DNA of 64,000 nt from assembly GCF_001039355.2 (NCBI RefSeq), contig NW_019775669.1:707376-771375 (forward strand), given 5' to 3'. How positions within the stretch are numbered: the first letter of the stretch is position 1; each line of letters starts with the position of its first letter. The position numbers were made by a program, and so were the translations under genes. A model generated the notes under the pieces. That model was not told the origin of the DNA and searched no databases. It saw only the letters and a program-made list of their open reading frames with translations. Origin of the DNA: Lingula anatina (lineage: Eukaryota; Brachiopoda; Lingulata; Lingulida; Lingulidae). This document shows, in pieces, positions 31,224 through 43,200 of this stretch.

Positions 31224-32401
31224 CACTCAAGGAAAAAAGAATTGCAACATTTTTTTTTTCGAAAATTCCCAAGAAATATGGGTACATTTGGAAAAATGGC
31301 TTAGCATCATGATTTCACTCTAAATTAGGCTGAAGACAGGTTAACAGATTTCTTGTTTCCGCTTGACTAATTGTGAGGACAATAAAGGGTGCATTTAGGG
31401 ATTTTTTAAACACGAACTCGTGTTTGAAACTCAGAGTGGAGTTTTACCACATGGTTAACTGTGCTCAAGCCTTACCTATAAAAGGGCACCAGAATGAAGC
31501 CAAATATACACTTCGTCCAATGCCAATGCCACACTTTGTCGCAGCCAGAGAGAGATGGAGCTATTGGCATGCTCCAAGCTGGACAGGGTTGTCTTGCTAT
31601 CGCCAGGATGTTTGCAGTCTTCGCAGAAGTGGTTGGGAGAGGTATGCCAAACCTTGTGTGCACCAAGTGAACTGGTGGGGCAGTCCCAGTGTCATGGTTT
31701 GCGCAGCCATATAGGGAAGTCACCAGACAGACCTGGTTTTCATTCAAGGAAACCTCAATGGTCTCCGTTTTTAGGATGAGATCCTGAGGCCTGTGGTGCT
31801 ACCTTTTTTGGGACCAAGTTTGGGTGGGAGTACTATTCCAGCACTACAATGTGCGACCCCATGTGGCCTGTGTGTGCACCAGCTTCCTGGAAGAGAATAA
31901 CGTCCATATCCTGCCTTGGCCAGCCATCAGTCCGGACTTAAATCCCATTGAAAATGTCTGGGATCTGCTCAGTTTGCATGTCTGCCGACATGAACATCCT
32001 CCTGAAACTCAGCAGCAGCTGAGGGAGGCACTGGTGGAAGAATGGGCAGCGATTCTACAGGAGCAACTCAGACACTACTGCCGATCCATGAGGTGAGGAA
32101 TAACCGCTGTCCAAGATGCTAACAAGGGGTCATGTGAACTATTGACAGTATGATGCAATTCCTGCCACTTTTGTTTTTTTTTTTCTTTTTTTATTTATTT
32201 ATTTTTTTTTTTTGGGGGGGGGGGGTTCATTATTGTTTGGTTGTGTTATTGGACTCAAAAATGTCAAAACGCTGAGAAAGTTTGCCTGAGGATTAGAAAT
32301 GGATGTAGGGTTCATATAAAACTGGTGGATTTCAAAAATAAAATTATTCTGCCCACAAAAACTCCCAAAACTGAGTGTTGCATTTCTTTTTTCCTTGAGC
32401 G
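31224..32401 (+). mobile_element. Tc1-like transposon, internally deleted
   Basis: 1,178-bp element bordered by TA on both sides (31222-31223 and 32402-32403). Its terminal inverted repeats read CACTCAAGGAAAAAAGAA on the left and, inverted, CGCTCAAGGAAAAAAGAAAT on the right. The transposase is broken: the helix-turn-helix part is cut at about 31,620 and joined to the catalytic part (GGSPSVMV-like, then ISPDLNPIENVWD at about 31,927-31,965). In the QHYNVRPHVA motif the usual Asp of the second catalytic position is Tyr. Several frameshifts are present. Inactive. Confidence 0.85.
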
Positions 32402-32953
32402 TATTTTACTCAACCCACTCTCTGCGCAGAGTGTGAGGGCTATATGTAAAGTTGTAAACAGTGCAATTAAAAATCATGCATCCCTGCATGGATGAGAATA
32501 GTTTATTACTTAAATTATTATTTTATATTTGTATTAGTTAGAGAGCCTGTAAATGTAAACCATTTCTTTGTACTCAATAAATTATTATTATAAAATACTG
32601 CAATTTGTCTATACATGATTCCATTTATTATAAATATATATATATATGATATATACATAGCTTAAGGGTAAATTGACATCAATATATATAGAAATTAAGC
32701 AACTGATATTGCAAAACAAATAATATAATAATAATAAACAAAATGTATTTACTGTGGTATTCTATTTACATATGTACAAACATGAAACAAATTTTCTTGT
32801 TTACTATATACAACGTGAACAAGTAAAAGCTCTCAAGATTGTTCATAATATCCATTGCAGTTAATGGGTGCATTTACATGGGTGGCGTTTCATGCATGCA
32901 CAGTGCTTTAGTTCTTGTTTTCATTCAGTTTTTGTGAAAAAAATGAAGAACAG
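32402..32953. other. TTC1 flank and 3' flank of copy C
   Basis: No gene. After the Tc1 right end the sequence is an AT-rich tail with an AATAAA motif (CTCAATAAATTATTATT near 32,574). From about 32,630 it becomes the repeated 3' flank of the unknown gene. Confidence 0.5.
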
Positions 32954-34222
32954 TCAGTATCTGATTAACTGCCTTAGTTTGGTAAGTAGCCAAAATTTAA
33001 ATGTCTTCAGCCTCCCTATGATTGGTACCCTCCTGGGCTTGGACACTATATATATAAAGGAAAAACGTGTGAAATGAGGCTCAAATTATCTCTTTGAAAA
33101 ATACTCTTCACATCTTGATACTTATACAGATACCAAATTTAGAAGGGGAATGATTAAGAAGAGTGGAAAAAATTTTACATTGAATTCTGCAAGTTGTTGA
33201 ATAATGAAATAAAATACCTTTTCCCTCTGTAGTTGGAGCTAATTTTTCATCACCAAGAGGGATTTCTACAAATCCTGCGGAAAAATAAAAATTGTTGTCA
33301 AGGCATAACATCATGGTGCCGCAGTAGAATTGTATTTGTATAAGGAAGGGATCTTTTCTATTAGAATATGATTTGTTAAATAGCTTTGCTTGGGTAAAAA
33401 TAAAAAAAGTAGAATAACCTTTGCACTTTACTTCAGAACATTTGAGCAGCTGTCATTTAAGAAAAAAAATGTTGTGAACAGTTTTGGGTTTCATATTTAC
33501 ATGTTAGATTAAAGTCCTGATACTTTACCTTGATCAATACTGCTTTCCTTTTCCCAAAATGTGCGACAGCCAAAGGTAGAATCTGTCTGCACAAATACAG
33601 CCTCTCTCTGTACCTTCTGTGGGGCAACAGTACTGCCACTGGATGGAAATACTCTCAGGTGGTCAATGCCCTCCACTGCTGAAAAGAATTAAAGCCATCA
33701 ATATTTATGCTTACTAACTTCAAGTTATAATAAATGAATTGAAAGGCATACTTGCATGCATTTGAAAAAAAGAAACTTGAGTATCTCAACACTGGGTGTT
33801 TTGTACTACACATATTTGCTCGCATTTGCATTTTATCAGTAAATGCATTGTAAATTCAGGAACATGAAGAGAGGCTTTAACCTTGAGGTACGCAGTTATC
33901 TTTTCCAAAAAATGCACAGCATCTGAGTGTGGAATCTGCCTGTACAAATACATTATATTTTTGTTCCTGCTTTGGAACTAATACAGCAACACTGGGTGTA
34001 TTGTTCTGTGGATGGTAAATGCCCCTTGGAACTAGAAATGAAAAAAATAAATATTGATGTTAGATTCATATATCATCAGTTGAAGTCAAAAAAATAAATT
34101 AGATATGAGTATTTTTGATTTTGAAATATGTAACAAGCAAACAAATCCCCCAATTTCTCACCTTTTTTATCTCTCCATCTTTCTATCATTTCCATAACAC
34201 CAAATGACTTCAATTTTAACAT
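32954..34222 (-). CDS. Unknown five-exon gene, copy C (169 aa)
   Basis: Third complete copy, more diverged than A and B are from each other. Coding exons are 34222-34162, 34031-33882, 33678-33529, 33274-33218 and 33045-32954 (510 nt), every internal junction phase 1. Both 150-nt exons keep their exact length. The first reads GIYHPQNNTPSVAVLVPKQE, the second GIDHLRVFPSSGSTVAPQKV, then both reach VFVQ and an ST motif. The first exon has one extra codon (MLKLKSFGVMEMIERWRDKK). The basic tail is VSKPRRVPIIGRLKTFKFW and the stop is TGA. Open frames and exact exon lengths at this divergence suggest selection on the protein. Confidence 0.65.
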
Positions 34223-34894
34223 TTTAAACTGAAAATGTTGAGAAAACAAAAAATAAAGTGAAATAAAAAATAATAAAACATTGAAAAATAATTAGAAAGA
34301 AATCATAAAACATCAACAGGTTAACAAATATAATCCAATACGAGAAACTAATAATTCCATCTCAATGTAACACATTGTTTTTGTATTAGGGTTCAACAAG
34401 TAAAAAGAACTCAAAGAAACGCGCAAAACATAAAATAAAAACTAATAAAATAATCAACATTCTCTATGAAATATCTAATTTTGTTAGTCCTTTCATTCCG
34501 CATTTGATGTGTACTCATTTCAGTTCGAAGGTCCTAACGCCGCATGTAAAATGATCAAAGTTGATTCCCATAACTAGAATATGGGCCATAAGTAGTTCAA
34601 AAGCAGTGAGGATAACCTCCAAAATCTCTACTGTTTGTATTCAGTTTTCTTTCTTAAATTTCAAACGTCCATGAAAGCAGTGTCACCCAAGTTAAATTTT
34701 TTGAAATAATTTTTCGCACATATGAATTTTTTAAAGTTCATGTCTCAAAGAATGTTTGGCTAAATGCTTTAAGAAGTGCCTAGAAAGAAAAAGCAATGAC
34801 TGTGGTTTGTTTATTACAATAAATAAATAATAATAATAACCACTGCCTTACATTGAATAAAATAAATACTGACATAAAAATGTCAATACTCACC

Positions 34895-35015
34895 TCGCTC
34901 ATTAAAAAATGCGCAAATCTGACTGCTTTTGTTGCTAGGCACGCGCTCTAATGTGATTGGTTGAAAGTTGGCGGAAACTCGTGCGTTTCCGTACTTTGCC
35001 TCCTCTTATCAACAA
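34895..35015. promoter_or_regulatory. Promoter/5' exon block of copy C
   Basis: Matches the promoter blocks of A and B: a minus-strand donor (GTGAGTATTG, ending 34894), the GTTGCTAGG motif and the CTCTAATGTGATTGGTTG pair. The ATG that opens a short frame in A is absent, and the indels differ from A. Similarity ends near 35,015. No TTC1-like first exon follows here. Confidence 0.45.
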
Positions 35016-35593
35016 TGAACAAATAATATGGATTCATTGGAAATAAATTTTTTAAAGACTTGAAAGTCTTTTCTTTATAAATGTCGTCAGCGTGTTAACT
35101 GTTTAAACATTTCAAGATTTGTATATTTTGTCCTTTTTTTTCTTTTTTTTTTCTTCACACTACTACATGTAAGTTCATGGTGTTTGTCAGAACTTATCGC
35201 AAGTTAGTTCGCATTTGTCAAATCAAGGTTTTAAAACCAGTTTGCTTTCATTGGTACTCACTTGTGAAGCGCTATAAATTTTTTTAAAAACTTTTTCGAA
35301 ATTGGTGAGAAATTCTACCACTTATGACGCACTATTTTAAAGTAAAGTTTTATTAGAAAAACTTCATTTGAAGGTAAACACTCTCAATATAGGCCCTATA
35401 TAGGCCCATTTAACATTTTTCATATTATTAAAAGTAATTAAGCGAGCGGGAGAATTGTTTGTCCAAGGGGAACTTTACTAACATCAGTCTAGCAACTTTA
35501 AAAAAATACAGAGAGAGGGTCATGTGCCACCCTATTCTGAACATTACAGAGACAGGTACTTAAAAATGAAAATAATAATTACTAGATTTATCT

Positions 35594-35638
<45 letters not shown>

Positions 35639-37221
35639 GACACACACACACACACACACACACATAACATAAACTGACTAAATTCTGAACCTTCTTTACT
35701 GTCGCTTGCACCACCATCTCGCACTTTGAAATCGATCTAGTTAAATTTTACTAAAGCAGAAAATCTGCAACTTGTCAGGAAGCGAGCATGATGTTTAACG
35801 TCTCTGAAAATGTCTAGAATGTTTGTTTTAAATTACTTAATAAATAGCTTAAGCCGGGTTTTAAATATTTGATTATTTTTTTGCAATATTTTAGCCATTT
35901 ATAAGATATTTCAGTGACATCTGCGAATAGCTAGGCGATACGGTGACAGGACACGGGTGCTTTTTACGCAAAACACGGCAAAACTGCATTTTCTTTGAAA
36001 GTAGTTTGCAAAACATCCGTTATCAGACACTGTGAATAAATATTTGAGGTTGAGGACAAATGTGTCAGTAAAATAAACGTGCAGTAAAATAAACCCCTTA
36101 AGCGCAGTCTGATTTTTGTTAGTATTAATACCGTGCAAACATTATCCAAAATCGATAATTTTTAATACTTTCAGCTGAAGCCTTTACTAAATACGAAAAT
36201 TTCCCCATACCAGGAAGGCACAAATTCAAAAATATTCCACGATTTAAAAAAAAAAAAAAACTCGATTTATCAATTTCTGTCACCAGTGATTACGAAAAAG
36301 TTGAATTCGCCAATATTTCCGACTCAATTAATCGCTTTTCTTTCTTTCTTTTTTTTTCCCCAAATTGTCCTACATTTTGAGAATGTGAAATATTTAAATT
36401 ATTTTCAAATTAAAGCACAGTTAATACATCAAATATGTTTAAAAATATGAAAACAATGACAACTTTGCCTGGCTCAGATTATGTACTTATAGTTTATTTA
36501 CACAATAAATCATCGATTTGCAATCATATCAATGCATATATACAAAAGCTAGATATATAGTATATTTTACACCTCAAATGTTGTTTGTTGACACCTACAT
36601 GTCACTAATAACAAATTTTTTCAATATTGCGTCCTGAAAAAATCTAGAAGAAATGGGGGTAATTTATACCCATTAATAAATATACATAAAATATGTAAAA
36701 AAATATTGATAAATAGCAACCCAGATCTTTAATATACAGAAAGCTAAAAATCCAAGCCCATATTAAATAACTAATAGTATTTGTGAGTGCCATCATTACA
36801 TAAGCCATCAGTATTTTGATTAATTTTAAAAAATAGGTGGGGTGGAGAGAGAAGAACCACCAGAAAGCTACAAAAATTATTTACAGGTTCTTGTATTAAG
36901 ACATGGTAACTGTATGTTGTTAAGGTTGCATGGTTCCAAAGATGGCAATCAAAATCAAAATCCTTGATGGAATGAAAATTTATAAAATTTTTTCAAAAAA
37001 ATATAACACTAATCAATTAGATACATTTGAAAAGATGCCTTGTCCAGCATATCAAAAAAGTTATGGCTGTAAAAAGCAGTAAGCTTTATTGATGCTGCAG
37101 TTCATACGGTTATGACTTTGATAGAGACATAAACACATCTTTATCCCCTAATTGGATTATCAAAACACAAGGTTCCAAAACAGGAAAATCTTCAAACTCT
37201 TTGCAATCTTTGCAGTTGTAC
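35016..37221. other. Intergenic AT-rich region
   Basis: No convincing gene. It holds a microsatellite and short AT-rich repeats. The stretch from about 36,500 to 37,221 lies downstream of the HAUS6 stop and probably includes its 3' UTR; inverted AATAAA motifs occur (for example TTTATT near 36,492). Confidence 0.5.
35594..35664. repeat. (CT)n(CA)n compound microsatellite
   Basis: About 20 CT units followed, after a short ACAGA break, by about 11 CA units. Confidence 0.95.
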
Positions 37222-40200
37222 TTAGAAGTCCAAAAGGTTTCCCACGGCTGGTGAATGTGTAGTAAAACTAACTTCTGGAGAGGAGGGAAGGAGCAAGGAT
37301 GTATCATCACCTGCAAGAAAGGACAAAGTAGTAGTTGTACAACTGTACTAGATTATTTAATTGCACATTGCGACAAGTTAAATTTTCTATCAACTGTACA
37401 AATTGGAAATTGCTGCATGTTTCATATACAAAACCTATAGCTTCCTCCACTTGCTCTTCACGCCATTCATTTTCACTGTTCACATCAATGGACTCGCACT
37501 CCTCTGAGTTGTGTAATTACAAGACATTCACACAGTATGTTTAATTCACAATTTTTGATCAGTTGCACAAAGCCTACAGAAAATGCTGCCCTACACAGCA
37601 ATGCCTGCACATTTGTTGTTACGGAACATTCTTTGGAATGTATTTATTAAATAATACTGTGGTAAAATCCACACCATCAGATAGATCTTATTCGTGGTTT
37701 TAAAATACTACCTTTGTCCATTATAAATAAAACTTTCAAGGTTTGCTGAATTGATCATTTATATTGCTATCACTCCAAATTTTTCAAAACTTCTGAATCT
37801 TACCAAGTATATCCTCAAATCTATCTGTTCTTTTCGCTTTGTTAGTTGCAGCTGAGTCTCTGCCTAAAAACACAAAAGAATAAAATTGAAAACAAGACTT
37901 GTGTTTATTAACAACTTATTCTAATGGTGACAAGTATGCATTTATCTTGGGGGAAAAAGCTTGAACAACATGTTAAACATAGCTGCATTTCTCAAAACCA
38001 GCAGAGTTTAAATCAATACAGGAGGGATATAGGAATTTTCTTCTAGTCCACCTTTGTAATCCTCAAATCAAAGTTAAATGAATTTTGATATAAAGTTTCA
38101 GAATTAAATTTAACAAATCACTTAGAATGATTATCTTTCATCATAATTAAGTCACCTTTCCTCCCAAAAGGAAGCCCAGGAGTCTCTCCTATGCCTGGGC
38201 TCAACATGGCATCTACATCTATCAAAGACCCATCTAAAGGTAAGCTTTCCCTGTGGCGTGGAGTGTGAAGGTAGCCACCTCTGGCATCTTGTGGCAGCAA
38301 AGCTATGTCATGTGGTGACACAGGCATAGTAAACCCATGTGGACTTCTAGCACTTTGTGCCCCTTCCTCTCTGCCATTTGTAGATGCTGGTTTTTCACTT
38401 GCCCCTGAACTCCTTCCATTCTGTCCTAGCAAGTTCGAATAATCAGGTGAATTTGGCAGTCTGCTGCCCCCTGGACTCTTAAAATCTAGTATATTTTCTG
38501 GTTCATCTATATCTAGAGAGAATTTTTCATCTATTGAGGTCTTTCTGACTGGACTCTTTTCAAAATACCTTGGATCAATAACATCTGCTGTAGTTGCCTG
38601 TTGGCTTTTTGATGATAGGTTGCTCCCGTTGACATGTTTTGACAAGGAGGGCGACTTGTTGTTTTGCAATGATTCGAGTGGTGTAAAATTATTCAGTTTC
38701 AGTTTTCTGTACCTTGAAATCAAATCATCCACACTGGAGTCTTTCTGTACATGTTTCATGTTGTTCAACTGTTCACCAGCTTCAATCCCATGTCCCAAAT
38801 TAAAACCTGCTGAAGAACCAGTTGATGACGCGGCTGGGGATCTCGCATTACTTCTACTGGATTTTTGTTCGTCATAGTTTCTTTTCTCACTCCCTAATTC
38901 TGTCTGCTTTTCTTTTCTGCCAAAAACATGTGGAGATACAACCATGCGTACATCTTGTGGTCCTACATGAGGAGAATCCTCCATGGAGGGACTGAAAGGC
39001 ATGGTCACAGTAGTCAACAGGTCGTCCTCATCATCAAAACTCAACAGGTCTTTTGGGTATCCACTGAAAGCACTGGATCTCTGAACCCCATCTTCAGTGA
39101 ATTGACCAAAAGGCATATCATTTGTTGAAATTGGTGTCACAGAAGGATTTGACTTTCTAGAATGATCAGGTGATTTTGGAAATTCAGGGGTTGCAGAATA
39201 ATCCTGTGATGCTACATTTTGTCTTTTTGCCCTGTTTGGTAAATGAGGAGTTTTAGATTCAAAGAGAGCTCTGTACTGGTCCTCTGTTGAAATAGGGGAG
39301 TCCCTGAATGACTTATCTTGTCTCTGTACAACAGAAGACACAATGGAACTTGACTGATCAGAACTGCTGGACTGCTTTCTCCAAGTCATGTCTTCTTGCA
39401 CTGTACCTCCATTGAAAGTTAAGTCATTCAATAAATTTGTAACCTCTGAGGCAGCCTCAAGTCTTTCTTCAGCCTCTCTTGCAGACCTGTTCAAAGTTTG
39501 TCCTCCAACTACTGTTTCCATATCCAACAAGGTTGGGGAATGTTTGGGTTTTCTTTTTGAAGATGGAGTTGCACCCTTAGGTTGATTAGGATTGGCTTTA
39601 GCTACAGGGGACAGTGCATCTTTCTTTTCATCTGGCACTTCACCAACAGTAATGATGTTTTCTTCATCTTAAAAGCAAATTTGATTTCAATATTAATCAA
39701 AATCAATATTTCATCTTATTTCTAGCCTTTTCAAATTAATAGGATTAAACAGAAGCAAAGGTACGTTACTCATGGACAATTATGTATTAACTCATCATCA
39801 AGATTCACAGATGTTATTGGCATCAATCAGTCAGATGTTTAACCAACAAGTTAGAAGCTTGACATCTAATCCAAAGAACCAACTTACCTGAATTTTCAGG
39901 TGTGAACAGATTCTTTGTAACCTCATCTAGCTCAGTCGAACTTGGTCTTCTGGGGAGCTGTTCCTCCATCAGTGTGTCATGCCAGGTCATCTTCTTGGTA
40001 TGTCCTCCTTCAGGCGTCCTGGCTATCTTGTCCTGGGATATAAATGCCTTTGTGCCTATGAAGAAGAAAACAGTGGGTTATTTACAGGCTCAAGCTGTTT
40101 TTTTCTTCTTTTGATAAATGCTTAAGATATTCTGTTTATGCTAAATAAATTAAAACATATTTGGTGTTGTACCAATTTAGCGTGGCTTTGGTTGCAAATT

Positions 40201-43200
40201 TTGCAGTATTTGAATTTATTTATTTATTTATTATTATCTTCGCAAATTTGTATGAGCAATACAACCACCTCATTATCAAATATCAATATTTCATTCAATA
40301 CATAAAATTTGTCAAATGTTGACACTATCCTCTACAGTGTCTATAAACATAAGACTGAACCAATATTACGTACATATTTGAGAAAAATACTAATATAATG
40401 TCACCTTCTCTTACCTAGTCCTTCCAAAGGATCTTGCAAGTTAAGATCTGCCATGTTCATAGAGTCAGGTGTGGACTCCCCTGAACTAAGACCACTGGTA
40501 TATTTTCTGCTGGAATCCATTACCGCGTCTGCTATCTACAGATAAACAAAACCTCAAATGAAAAGCATGACTGGATGCATATATATTTGATTACTTATAC
40601 AGTTCACATACACTTCATGCAATGTAAAATAAATCATCCTTGCCTAAAATACTTTATATGAGGCAGTGAATTGCAGACAGACATTATCTATCATGGTTTC
40701 TAAGGAAATGGACAATATAGGGTTACTGTAAGCATATGCACATGTGGTTGTTTTAATTCAGCATAAGCACATGTAGTAGTTCTCATTCAGAATGACTGTA
40801 CCCTGAATGTGAAAGTTAAGTCAAAAAAAGTCAGTATATGACCCAAATTAATAAGAATTTGCATTATCTGAGGTAAACTTTGCTTTTGTACCTTATCAGC
40901 TAATATATCGTGTGCTCTTGGTGATGTTCTTGTAGAATGCCTCTCAACCCTTGGTGTCTGAGACTGGGGTCTTCTTGTGTTCACAGTGGTCTAAAATGTA
41001 AAGTGCAAGGTCAACTAAACCTATCTCTCCACTCACTTCCCCCAAAATCTGTCAACAGTATGCATAATAATTAAATCCAATCCTCCCCCACCAACTCCAG
41101 CAATAAATTGTGCTAAAATGAAGCAAGATTGATTTCCATATTCTTATGTATTCTTCCATTCAAAAGTGTAAAAAATCCTACCTTATCTCTTTGTTTTGAC
41201 TTAAACCCTGGCTTTGACTTTGACACCTGCTCTGTCAATTTCTCCCTTGCTGACTCTCTAGTACTTCTACCTTCTTGTGTTGTTTCCATTTCTAATGTCT
41301 CAAACATGGTATTTACTCCATTTCTGCTGTCCATGACAAGTGGACTTGTGCCTAAACAGGAAAGGTGAATGTACGTGCAAACTGTAAATTCATTATCTGT
41401 GTTAAGAAAACATTGTACTATTCAAATATACTCATTCCTGTCTTATTAATAGTAAGTCGGTTATTTTGCCCTCATCTTGAGCAGGGGTACACAATCCATA
41501 GTGATAGCAGACTATCACTAAATCCTGGTGACCGTGTGGTACTTACACTTAATTTCAGATACGTACTTGTCCAGGAACATGCTAGCATAACAAAATTTCA
41601 TCAAATGGTACAGAGAGAAAAGTACTGATTTTTAAGCATTTTACAAACAATTTAGTAACTGATTTAATTAGCTAAAACAAAAATATGCAAGAATGACCCA
41701 AGGATACAACAGGAAAACATGGCAAAGGTGTCTGAACTCAGCAAGCATGTACAGTATGAGTGTGATAGTAATGAGCTTAAGAAAGCAGGTACCTGCTAGA
41801 GTACCACGTGAGGCACCAGGAGTCCCAGGCGCTGATCTGATCCTCGTCCTCTGCTTGTTCCCCACACGCTCTACCTGAACCACAGGAATTGGTAGATGGC
41901 TCATTGGTACACTGCAGATAAAAAATATCCATAGGGCAAAGCTAAAACTTAAGTTACCATTATTATCAATTAGGTAAAGTCATGTGTACATAGATAAATT
42001 CTATGGCATCTGGAGGATGCTAATATTTGCCAGCAAACAGAAAACATGTCAAGCTTGGTGCAAACCTAATATCCAATATGGTTTTTTAAAAGTCAACTAA
42101 ATAAATGTCAAGTTGGCAAAAATTCATTTTTTTCAGTTAAAACAATATTCATTGAGGGAATTTATACACAAACACAAAGCCAACCTATCAGATTGGTAAC
42201 TATCAATATCTTAGAACTAGGATTACCACACCAGAAACGTACTTATCTGCTCCATATGGCTGTCCCTTAATCCCAAGTTTTGGACCATAGAGGGGAGTAC
42301 CTGCACCAAGAGAGGCCTGCTCTCTTCTCACAGTTTTCTCCACAGAATTCACAAGGCGTGACACTGCCTCTGGAGTGGACACTAAAATATGAAAAAGTTT
42401 CACTTCACTGACCATAACAGAACTAAAAACACATGAAAACTAAATTCTGTACATCGTAAACTTTGCTTGCAGAGATGACTAGACTGCAGAAATTGTTCTA
42501 TAATGTTACCTTTATTAGGTGTCAGAGTAGTTGAGATATTTGGTGGGGTTCCCTCCGTCAAAGTGGAATCTTCTTGAAATGAGATGGGTGGTGTGGGTGG
42601 AAGAAGTCCTAAACCAAGTGACTGAAAAAGCCAAAAACTAACTGTCACTCAATTTCTTTATTCCATTCTTTCTTTTCAAATTGTTTTCAATACCTCATGT
42701 TCTAATCAAAACACACACAGACCCTATTTTATAATATTTTTTTCATTTGAAAACTTTTTAAGTTGCTTACTGCAGTTCTGATCCCATGAGGCGTCCTTCC
42801 AGTTACAGGTTGCTGATCTAAGGAATGCTTTAGTTGGTCTATAGATGCCTTGAGATTTGGAATCAGCTCCTTTGCCAACTTTGACCTTGAAACAACACAA
42901 AAAGAGCAACTTATATCATGTGTATGATAGGAAAATATAAAATAGAAGATTTACATGCATTTTGTACAAATAAATATAGTAACTTAAAGTTGAAAATAGG
43001 CAGAAAGACAAATGCACACTACATTTTCACACTACATACGACTACATCAGAAGCTGAAAAAAAGGCAATTTACAATTACCTCAGAGCCTGGGTATTAGAC
43101 AGATATGCATGGTGTGTATGAACTTGAGTTGCTACTGTGGCTAAATGGTCCCCAAAATTAGGCACTCCAGCTGAAAAATTAAATTGTTAATCCTGTAGTA

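Noticed and set aside
38620-39585. Plus-strand frames of 65-85 codons
   Set aside because: They are antisense to the large HAUS6 exon.
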